From the NCBI GenBank assembly GCA_043772905.1, contig JAYVFS010000117.1, positions 1 to 41,331 on the forward strand: DNA of 41,331 bases. Reading direction: 5' to 3'. Below, one piece after another: positions 33,591 through 41,331 of this stretch. Every line of letters starts with the position of its first letter. The first letter of the stretch is position 1. The notes beneath the pieces are model-generated. The model did not search any database. It was not told where the DNA came from and was given only the letters and a program-made list of their open reading frames with translations. This DNA is from JAAFJT01 sp043772905. GTDB lineage: Bacteria; Bacteroidota; Bacteroidia; Chitinophagales; Saprospiraceae. A program made the translations under genes and the position numbers.

Positions 33591-36500
33591 TTAATTTGTT
33601 TTCCAAATTTTACCTCTTGTATATGTTCTTTCCGTTTTTATTCCACCGCTTGGAGTCGATAATCCTAAGTTGATTCCTCTATATCCATCCGTTGGTTTTA
33701 ATGTACCACGATCAGAACTTTGGAAATATCCTCCTGTTATAACTCCTGCCGTTCCACTAACGCTTGCTCCATAATTAAGTAGATTCTCCAAGCCTTTATC
33801 CTGTTTAATGTTTGTTCTATCTGCAAAAAAGACACTTGCAGACAAAGAACCGCTTAGGGGGGATTTTAAATTAAATGGTCCAGTACCAGCACCAGTTGTC
33901 ATAAATATACCAGCTTGACCTGGTCCTAATCCAACTCCAAAAGATACACTATAAGATGAAGTTAAAAAATCTACTGAACCTGAAACTTGAAAGCCTACTG
34001 CTTCTGGATTATAGGGTAAATAATCAGGGTTATCTTCACGAAGGTGTCTTGGGTTTCGAGATTCTGTAACAGTAGCCATTTCGCCAATTTGCCCCCAACA
34101 TTGAGCAGTAGCAGAACAAAAGGGCAAATAATAACCCGCATTCGTATTTTTATCAACAAGCAGTTTATTATTACCAATATATTCCACCCCCTTTTGCCAT
34201 GCTTCAAATTTGCTTGTTACGCTAAAATCGTTATAAATCTTACCGTCTTTACCTTTAACCCAATCTTCTCCTTGTTGTCCATCAGGGTCAACAAACCGCA
34301 CAGGATTATCAAACCCATAGTTATAAGGTGAGTGAAAACGCATTTTTTCAGCCATTGGGTCAATCGTGTTCCATCTTGCAATAGAAGGGTCATACATTCT
34401 CGCCCCAAAATCATTCCACCCCAAGCCCATAAACTCGTCAGAAAATTCCTTATCATTCCATTCTTTTCCGTTGAATTGATATTTGAGTTGCCCTTCTGCA
34501 CCATTCCAAGGTCCTTCCATATTCATTCCGAAGGGATAGTAGTGGTTAATTTGCTCAATGTCTTGTGTGGTCACAGCACCATCATTGTTTCTATCAGAAA
34601 AAGTCACTCTTGTATTGCCAAGATGGTCTTTCAAGGCATATTTATACATCCAACCTTGCCAATTCCAATCACCGTCAGTGCTTGGGTCACGTTGTGCATA
34701 CCCCTCAGTAAAATGAATAATATCAGGCGTAATGACCGCACCAATTGTCAAATACTCGACACCATCAATATAGTCTCTTTCTTTGGTGCTTTGTCCCGCT
34801 TCTTTGATTGTTTTACGCCATTTTTTACCCGTTGCATCGTAGATAAACTCAATCGAACGATTGTTCGTAAAAGTAATTTTCACAGGTAAATTCAGATAAT
34901 TATACTCAATATTAGTGATGCCTTTGTGGTCATCAAAAATCAAATTACCATTGTCATCATACTGATAGTCCGATGCATTGGCTTTCGGTTCAAACCCATG
35001 TTTGACTAAAGGGTTAATAGCAGGAGAATTGATGTCAGCAATATTTTTGACTCGATTTTTACTATCTGATTTATACGTAAAATTGAGGTCATCAATCTGT
35101 CCAAAATTGCCACAAATACCCGTTCCCCAATCATAACTTTCCAATAAACCATTACGCGTTATTTTTTTTATATTGCCCCTACTGTCTTCATAGACCAATT
35201 TCTCTCTATACTTATTGTCAGTCGTAAATGTTTGACAATCCCATCCTTCTGCACCAATGTCTGTATAATTAGCTTCTAACAGTCTATCCAAACCGTCATA
35301 ATCAAAAGAGTACGCTTGTAATGCTCGACCTGCTATTTGCCACGATGTTTGAGAAATATTACCGTTGTATTGTGCAGGTTTATTACCAGGATAGCCTATT
35401 TCGGGGTTATCATACCGTAATTCTTGAGCGAATAAATCTGGATTCATATCTCCAGCATGTAACCCAGGATTTGGATAAACCCGATTGCCAAAGCAGAACC
35501 ATGGTGCACTACAAGACATAATGGGATAAGGACCAGCATTACTATTTTGAGGGAGATAGCCTTCGTTTATTTTTGTCAACCATCCACGATTGTTGTAAGT
35601 GTAGTCAATAGACTGCAAATATCTGTAAGACCAAGTACTCCAATCAATGCTACCACCCAAGTTTTTCTCAATCATTTGGTCTTTATAATCATATTTTTGA
35701 TAAGAAACCATTCTTTGAGGCGTAATATTTGACCAAGTATTGTCCAATACGATAGAATGGTAAGTATATGTTGGACGTAAACCATTGTCGTAATTATTGT
35801 ATTGTAGCGTAACCAAGTAATGATTGTCTGGTCCAACCCAACTGTGAAAATTTTGTGTAGGCTTATCTGCATTATTTTGAGGAAAAAACGTGCTGTTATA
35901 TTTGTTCAAATGTGTGGTCTGTGTTGTACCATTTGCACGACTATAAGCGTCATATTCGTAGTTAACGATGGTAAAATCTGCATCTGTCGCTTTTTTATAA
36001 CCTAAAACTCTCGCTTTCGTTTGTTGGATAAGACTTCTGTTCGGTATATAAGATGTTTCCGTTAAAACCTCACTTGTATTAATTGTAAAGTTCGTTAAAG
36101 CATAAGATTCAATTGAAGACCTCGATGTTCCTGTAACAGATGTTGAAACAAAACCCGTTTTAATGACCCGCCCTAACGCATCATATTTTGTTGCTAAAAG
36201 TTTATTTTGCAACCTTTGATTACCATCTTGGGTCAAGACGACTAAATCACGAGCATCGTAGTATATATCCTGCTTTGTAGCACCAGTTACACGTTTACAT
36301 ATCATCCTATTCTGCTTATCATATTCATACTGAAATGCCAAACTTGCATCAGAAACAGCACCTGTGGTAGGATTAACAACGTCAGGAGGGATGACAACTA
36401 TTGTATTGCCAATATCGTCATAAAGTGTATAGGTATCCACTTTTTTGTATGTTCCATACTCATCTTTAACATATTTCCTTGCCATTATAGCTCGTCCTAT

Positions 36501-36878
36501 TTTATCTTTGAATATTTCTGTCCTACCTTTATAAACATCAGTAGCTGTACGATTCTCATCCCATGAAATTGTTTTGGATAATTGATTTACTGAATATTCT
36601 GTGGACGGTGCAATAGTATAGCCATTTGCTGATGTACCAATAGAAAAACGCCAAATTTTATCATCGGTTGTGTTTGCATCATATTCCATTGACGTAAATG
36701 TGCCATCTTCTGTATATTGCTTAATGGCACGGTTAAGGGGTGAATGTTCATACTCAACATTCGTATAAGGCGTTGTACTTCTCGGTGAATTCAGATTAAC
36801 ACTTTCAAAATTACTATTTGAACTTTCAAAAGCCTGATAGCTTCTTTCTTGCCGACCAATGGCATCATAAGTTATCTG
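33591..36878 (-). pseudogene. RHS/YD-repeat protein, C-terminal part (in frame after a frameshift)
   Basis: This 1095-codon frame continues the upstream part once one base is restored in the A run at 36880-36885. It holds YD-repeats (FTYKSDSKNRVKNIADINS, YQYDDNGNLIFDDH) and the RHS core: YALKDHLGNTRVTFSDRNNDG, HYYPFGMNMEG, YQFNGKEWNDK, GARMYDPSIARWNTIDPMAE and YNYGFDNPVRFVDPDG. After the core the tail of about 180 residues is variable (VGFQVSGSVDFLTSSYSVSFGVGLG) and not a recognised toxin. The first in-frame ATG is at 36689, so it could also be made separately from there. TACTGAGGGG at 34701 codes FTEGY. Confidence 0.85.
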
Positions 36879-39800
36879 ATTTTTTGGTGAGCATAATTAG
36901 GCGTGTAAGACTCTTTAATACCTTGTATTGGTCGCCCTAAGCCATCAAAACATTGCTTGACTGTTTGTGTCGGAGAATAATCGCTAAATGTTGTTGATGT
37001 GCGGACATAATTATCATTTGGTGCAGTTGTGCCACCAAAATTGTAAGAATACGTTGCCGTCACTTTAGGGTTTGATAATACTGAGGGGTCTGAATTATCA
37101 AATTTATTTTGTACAGTTTGTAAACGCAGTAAAGGGTCATATTGAAAATAAGACGTTTGTCCATTTTCATTCATAATTGTCTTAACGGCTCTAATATTCG
37201 GATGATAGGTTACTTTAGTCTCTAAGCCACCAAAAGCTTTTTGTTCTATTTGCCCAGTTCCTAACTTCCATGTCAGTATTTCTGAGGTGGTATAATTAGA
37301 TTTTTTCCATTGTTTTACTCGCCCATCAGCGTTATAAATTTCTACTTCAGCTTTTTCATTTAACGAATTGTCTTTTAAAATTTCTACCCACATTTTTTGC
37401 AAAGGCATGGTCTTTGTTCCGACTGTAAAGTTCTCAAATATATTGCGAACGCCCGCTTGAAATACATTCTCTACAAATAGTTTAGTTTCAATAGGCGTAA
37501 TGATATTGTAATCATTGAGCTTGATAATCGCTGGGTCTGTTGTTGTCGTCAAATCTTTTGAATAACTCACTTCCGTTTTATAAACCTTACTATCACTATT
37601 GGACACAATCGTTCTTATGGGATTTTTGTGATTATTACCATACTCATAAGTCGTCAAACTCTCAATAGAATTAGACCCATAATTTTCTTTTACTGTTACC
37701 GTTGCCAAACGTTTGTCAGCCACTAAAGTATAATACTTGGCTAATGCTTGAACATCAACAGCATTCAATGGATTCCAATCTGTGCCAGGACTTGAGTTCA
37801 CCGTTTGAACTTTAATCGAAGGTATTTTTTCAAATTTCACTAAATTGTAGGTATTTGTTGTAATCTGCAAAGGCGTGGTATTACTTTCCTCATATACTTC
37901 TTTTTTAAGCAACAAACCTCTGTTCCAATCGTAGTTAGGAACAGGTGCGAAAGGACCCAAATCGTAATAAGGAGGATTCAAATTACGCCATACTGAGGGG
38001 TACTTAAAGAGAACTGTACCATTTTCAGAATGTTCTTTAACACCCAACATTGCAGGTGTATTGTAATAATAGACCGTTTTACCATTCCCTGTTTGCGTTT
38101 CAGTTACTTGTTCATAACCCACATAAGCATTGCCATTGCTTGTGTTAAAATAACTGCTTGAAGATATAGTAGTTGAATGAATAATTTTTTCTAAATCACT
38201 ATTTAGATTAACACCAGGTGTTTGAATAAATCTACTTTGCCCGAAATTAGGCAATTGAACGAGTTTTCCAGTTGTTCTTTCTGAACCACTAACTGTTTTT
38301 GTATATTTATAATTTTTGATAATACCTACAGAGTTAGAAATAGATTTTATTCTTAAACCACCTGCCGAGTATTCTGTCACTGGATAACTGGTAATAAAAT
38401 TATCCATTGTAAATTGATGTCCTTCGTATTCAAAAGTGGAATTTCCGCCTGTTGGGTAGGTAACTTTTGTCAAAATACCTGCTTTTGAATAAGCCGCATC
38501 TGGGTTTCTATCATTTGCTAAATTATTACCTGTTTGTGGATTCAGTACAAAATAATCAATATTAAGAGAACCTCCATTGGGGCGTTCGAATATTGAATAT
38601 ATTGTTTGAAAATTTTCAACATTTGAAGTACCTTGAACATAGTTGCGGTAAGCATAAAGTTTTGGTAAAAGGCATTGTGCTTTAGTCGGACCATTATAAA
38701 ATCCCCAAAAATCTTGGTGCGGTGAATGACGTGGTGGTAAAGGCGTTTCATCATATTCAAATGAATGAGCAGGTTTTGAAATATCGCCATTATATTTGCC
38801 AGTTTCAGTTACAGACAATAATTTCAACCTTTCAGCATGTTTGTTCACATAGTCAGGCGTTGTACTGCATCCACTATCTAATATTTTTGTAAAAGTGCCA
38901 TAACCAAAAGCAAATTCTTTGAGCGTAACACTTTGGTTTTCTCCTTTTTGTATTATTTTACCGAGTGCTTTAGTTTTGCTGAATGTCGTACCCATTTTAT
39001 CAGTTAACCACGTTGGATAGTAGTAATCGGGGCGGTCTGTACTGAGGGGGTCAAATTCAAGGCTTTGCGTTAAAACATTTGTTCCTTCCGCAATAGTGTA
39101 ACCTTTTATTTTTTTGAGCCTTTTACCAAATACAGTAACAACTGAACTTGATTTTGAATAAGGTTGTAATGTCGAATTGTCCCCAGATTTCGATTGACTA
39201 ATACTACTGTGGTCAATCGAAACCTCTTTGTCATATTCTAAATCAAATGCTACTTGCCCCATCGGGTTATACACTTTTGACAGATACCAAGAGGTATAAG
39301 CCATCCTTCTTTTAAGTCTTAGTGTTTGGTAAGGTCTTCTGAGTTGTGGGTCACAATCTTTATAAAAGCCAAATTGCGAACTTCCCCAATTTTGTCCTTC
39401 ACTATCGCTGTGTGTTATTTCTTTTTCATTAAAAACATACAATGCACCGTCAGGAGTCGTTACTTTGAATTCGGTAATACCGCCTTCGAAAGCCGAAGTC
39501 ATCCCAATTGCAGAATACTCTGACATAATATCCTGTGTTTCCGACAGTGTATAAGTTATTTTTATATCGTCATTTGACAAAACTTTTGCCACCCCGTTTT
39601 TGTCAAACATAAATTGACCTGCGTAACCGTTGAAGTTGAAATTGAAAATATCGGCTTCGGTATCAAATGCTTCGAGTTGCGGTTTTAATAGCACGTAGTA
39701 TTGATATGATAGTCCATCTATAGTTTTAGAAACTGTTCCTATATTAAATTTAGTATTATCATCAAAAAAACCTGCAGCTCTGACATGTGTTGTATCCCAC

Positions 39801-40369
39801 AATCTTCCAAACATAATATCTCTTTCTTCTGAAGTATAGTTATTTACCTCCTTGGTATAAAATTGTTCAATGGTATTACCTCTATATAAATAACCTGTAT
39901 TGTCAATATCATACTTTAATTCTAAAAAATCAGTACAGTCATCACAAATTATTGGGAGATTTGCATTCAAATTAGGCGAGGGGCAAACCACACAGTTATA
40001 GCAAGGATACATACAATGAAGTATCGCTGGTTTAAATTTCTTAACGTCGTCAGGTTGATCCCTAATTTCTCGAGTAATAACACCACCCGCATTTAAACTA
40101 AATCCTAAACCCACCCAAGAAGCAATCTGATTTACTTTAACCCCCGAAGCATTATAACTTAACGAAATGGGCAAAGACATATCATTACCATTGATTTGGG
40201 TAATCGGCACATTGACTTGCGGTATCCCATTGAAAAGACTAACAGGAACTTCTCCATACTTTCCAAGTTCTGATGCCGTAGGCGATGCTGGAAGTTTATT
40301 TGTTAAGACGCTCATATCAACCTTTGGTGTAGCTTGAGCAAAAAGTCCAACATTCGTTGAATAAAACAA
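36872..40369 (-). pseudogene. RHS/DUF6443-type protein, N-terminal part (frameshifted at its end)
   Basis: This frame of 1165 codons from a TTG at 40369 to a stop at 36872 encodes the front of a very large surface protein. It opens with KVDMSVLTNKLPASPTASELG and LPISLSYNASGVKVNQIASWVGLGFSLNAGG, the N-terminal region of Bacteroidota RHS relatives, has a Cys-rich patch (CMYPCYNCVVCPS, then CDDC, near residues 96-125), and ends in CFDGLGRPIQGIKESYTPNYAHQ. The frame is lost in the A6 run and meets a stop. The signal peptide is complete only if read from the ATG at 40448 through the heptamer repeat with five or eight copies (see repeat at 40399). It may therefore be switched off, decayed or affected by a sequencing error. 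TACTGAGGGG occurs at 37079, 37991 and 39040, antisense to the gene. Confidence 0.85.
36880..36885. other. T6/A6 homopolymer at the RHS frameshift
   Basis: On the minus strand six A follow CACC. Restoring a seventh A joins HQKN to QITYDAIGRQERSYQAFES in one open frame, which then continues to the RHS core. The intact downstream frame of over 1000 codons argues for a recent slip, a phase-variable run, ribosomal slippage or a read error rather than an old pseudogene. Confidence 0.7.
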
Positions 40370-40398
40370 AAGAATTAAGAGAGAAAACGCCTGTCTAA

Positions 40399-40440
40399 GC
40401 GTGAAGCGTGAAGCGTGAAGCGTGAAGCGTGAAGCGTGAA
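40399..40440. repeat. heptanucleotide tandem repeat, six GCGTGAA copies
   Basis: Six exact copies lie between an ATG (minus strand, 40448-40446) and the signal peptide of the giant RHS gene. With six copies that ATG gives a 17-codon frame ending in TAG. With five or eight copies it reads M-L-A-S-R-F-T-L, then the repeat, then RQAFSLLILLFYSTNVGLFA, a good signal peptide. Seven is not a multiple of three, so every copy gain or loss changes the frame. Confidence 0.85.
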
Positions 40441-40448
40441 GCTAACAT

Positions 40449-40947
40449 AAAAAAATCAGTTTTAAGTTTAGTAATATAAAATTTTGTTGGGCGAAGGTAT
40501 GTTCGATATTCTTGTATCGCCAAACAAAAAATAAATTTTAACTAAAATTAAATGGGAAAATACTTTTTGGATTTTGGTAAGAGTTTGATAATCAGATGCT
40601 TACAGCATTCTTAAATTTATGTTTTTTACGCTTGTTTTTATCAAAACTAAGACTGGTTTCATTCAAACCAGTCTTGGTTTCATTCAAACCAATCTTCATT
40701 TCATTCAAACCAATCTTCATTTCGTTCAAACCAGTCTTCGTTTCGTTCAAACCAAGATTGATTTTGGGCATGTTCAGAAAAGAGGAGATGTTTTTTCAAA
40801 TAACAAAAGAATATACTGATGGGTAGGTGTTAGAAAAAATAAACATAAAACTGAATAATATTTATAAATTTTAAATTTGGCATAATTGTTGATAATAGTT
40901 TTATATGTGTATATCTTATTTTTATCATTTTTTAAACGCTATTTAAA
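40449..40947. other. intergenic region between the RHS gene and the right-end gene
   Basis: About 500 AT-rich bases between divergent genes. They hold a 21-bp minisatellite (40657-40754) and a near-motif TACTGATGGG at 40814. No promoter word could be assigned with confidence. Confidence 0.6.
40657..40754. repeat. 21-bp minisatellite, four full units and a partial fifth
   Basis: The unit TTTCATTCAAACCAGTCTTG (plus one more base) repeats from 40657, 40678, 40699, 40720 and 40741 with a few changes (CATTC/CGTTC, CCAGTC/CCAATC). Related degenerate DNA precedes it. The plus strand keeps one frame open for 76 codons with the heptapeptide VSFKPVL-like repeat, but no start signal or similarity supports a protein. 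Confidence 0.85.
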
Positions 40948-41331
40948 ATGAGACTAAAAGTTTCGCGCGGTTTCAAATCGTACACGGATGATAAAATAGT
41001 ATCATTCGCCAACACCGTCTATGAACGGATGTCTTCTGATAGTCAATACATAACATTAAAACCGTTTGTTGATGACATCAAAGTTAAAAAGGATGCTTTG
41101 GTTACAGGTATTGCCTTTGCTGTTCGGAAAGACCAAGACCGAAGAGATGAGAAAAATGCTTTTAAAGTAGCACTCATCAATTTTTTAGATAAAATTGCAC
41201 ACAAACTTGAGGATTTAGTAGAAGAGAGAGGGAACAATTCTCGTGTCATAACGGATGCGGGTTTTGAAGTCCGCAACACAACTAAAAAAGAAAAAGAACC
41301 CGTCACAGAATTGGATATGCCTGTTTTGATT
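40948..41331 (+). CDS. hypothetical protein (partial, C-terminus off the right edge)
   Basis: An open frame from the ATG at 40948 runs 128 codons to the edge without a stop. It begins MRLKVSRGFKSYTDDKIVSF and is predicted helical (VYERMSSDSQYITLKPFVDDI, FKVALINFLDKIAHKLEDLVE), then GFEVRNTTKKEKEP. This layout recalls Bacteroidota proteins of about 200 residues with an N-terminal helical domain, a Gly-Phe-(Asp/Glu)-Val-Arg turn and a C-terminal fibronectin-type III-like domain, of unknown function. The gene call is good; the family likeness is from memory. Confidence 0.75.
   Translation, partial: MRLKVSRGFKSYTDDKIVSFANTVYERMSSDSQYITLKPFVDDIKVKKDALVTGIAFAVRKDQDRRDEKNAFKVALINFLDKIAHKLEDLVEERGNNSRVITDAGFEVRNTTKKEKEPVTELDMPVLI

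Larger units (their letters stand above)
3549..39049. repeat. dispersed 10-mer TACTGAGGGG, 26 exact copies
   Basis: Exact plus-strand copies start at 3549, 4586, 5411, 5795, 6386, 9697, 10542, 10989, 11689, 12655, 13962, 15577, 19235, 21133, 25469, 26066, 29674, 37079, 37991 and 39040. Minus-strand copies occupy the 10 bases from 12415, 14265, 22231, 28104, 30738 and 34701. One-mismatch forms lie at 4988, 21961, 27164 and 40814. The next base is always G or T (12 and 14), and the previous base is A or T in 22 of 26. Twenty-two copies are inside genes, read as T-E-G (10), L-R-G (4), P-L-S (3), P-S-V (3) or P-Q-Y (2). The sixth frame would place a TGA stop and is not used. This is selection on DNA, not on protein. 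Function unknown; see findings. Confidence 0.95.

Noticed and set aside
40596..40826. 76-codon frame over the minisatellite as a gene
   Set aside because: The frame is open only because the unit is 21 bases; no start signal, no known family and low-complexity sequence.
1..41331. tRNA, rRNA, CRISPR array, prophage or integrase
   Set aside because: No cloverleaf-like or rRNA-like stretch, no spaced direct repeats and no integrase or structural phage genes were seen.

Overview
The window looks like chromosomal DNA of an AT-rich member of the Bacteroidota, probably from the Cytophagia/Saprospiria/Chitinophagia side. The signs are a type IX secretion C-terminal domain, a GLPGLI-family protein, a Nudix-type sugar regulator, Bacteroidota-style promoter words (TTG, 19 bases, TAnnTTTG), DUF6443/RHS-type proteins, a Uma2-family nuclease, and a caspase-fold protein next to a WD40/TPR protein. 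No species can be named from the sequence alone. No tRNA, rRNA or CRISPR array was seen.

Layout. (1) 1-3484, minus strand: a Tat-exported TIM-barrel protein, a Tat 'gluconate dehydrogenase subunit 3' protein, a small periplasmic cytochrome c and a GMC flavoprotein cut by the left edge. Together they resemble a periplasmic sugar (glucoside 3-) dehydrogenase complex. (2) 3978-7809, plus: xylB, a BRO/DinD-like gene and xylA, closed by a good terminator. (3) 8025-18384, plus: an uronate and unsaturated-uronide catabolic cluster (NTF2-like secreted protein, kduD, kduI, uxaB-like, uxaC, two kdgK paralogues, YhcH-family protein, KDPG aldolase, ExuT-like MFS transporter). (4) 18497-21067: a Nudix-winged-helix regulator divergent from a sodium/sugar symporter, with a 27-bp palindrome between them. 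(5) 21169-27152, minus: an aldehyde dehydrogenase, then a membrane pseudo-caspase and a 1117-residue TPR/WD40 protein. (6) 27432-31445: a GLPGLI protein divergent from a histidine kinase/response regulator pair, then a Uma2 protein. (7) 31539-40448, minus: a PA-domain protein with a type IX signal, a beta-barrel protein, a small membrane protein and a very large RHS/YD-repeat gene broken by a one-base frameshift. (8) 40449-41331: repeats and the start of an uncharacterised gene.

How the genes fit together. KduI and KduD turn the uronate released by polysaccharide lyases into 2-keto-3-deoxygluconate, KdgK phosphorylates it and KdgA splits it to pyruvate and glyceraldehyde-3-phosphate. UxaC and UxaB feed galacturonate or glucuronate towards the same intermediate, but the dehydratase step (UxaA or UxuA) is not in the window. 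XylA and XylB take xylose to xylulose-5-phosphate. Pectin, glucuronoxylan or alginate-like material is therefore a plausible food source.

Most striking observations. First, the 10-mer TACTGAGGGG occurs 26 times exactly (about 0.08 expected), 20 times on the plus strand and 6 on the minus. It is nearly always followed by G or T, lies mostly inside genes and uses all five reading frames that do not contain a stop. This looks like a genome-wide DNA-level signal (uptake-sequence-like, Chi-like or KOPS-like). Second, a heptanucleotide repeat (six GCGTGAA copies) sits between an ATG and the signal peptide of the giant RHS gene. With six copies the ATG frame hits a stop; with five or eight it would read straight into the signal peptide, the layout of a phase-variation switch. 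A second lesion in an A6 run splits the same gene. Third, many intergenic gaps hold long, almost perfect inverted repeats of unrelated sequence.
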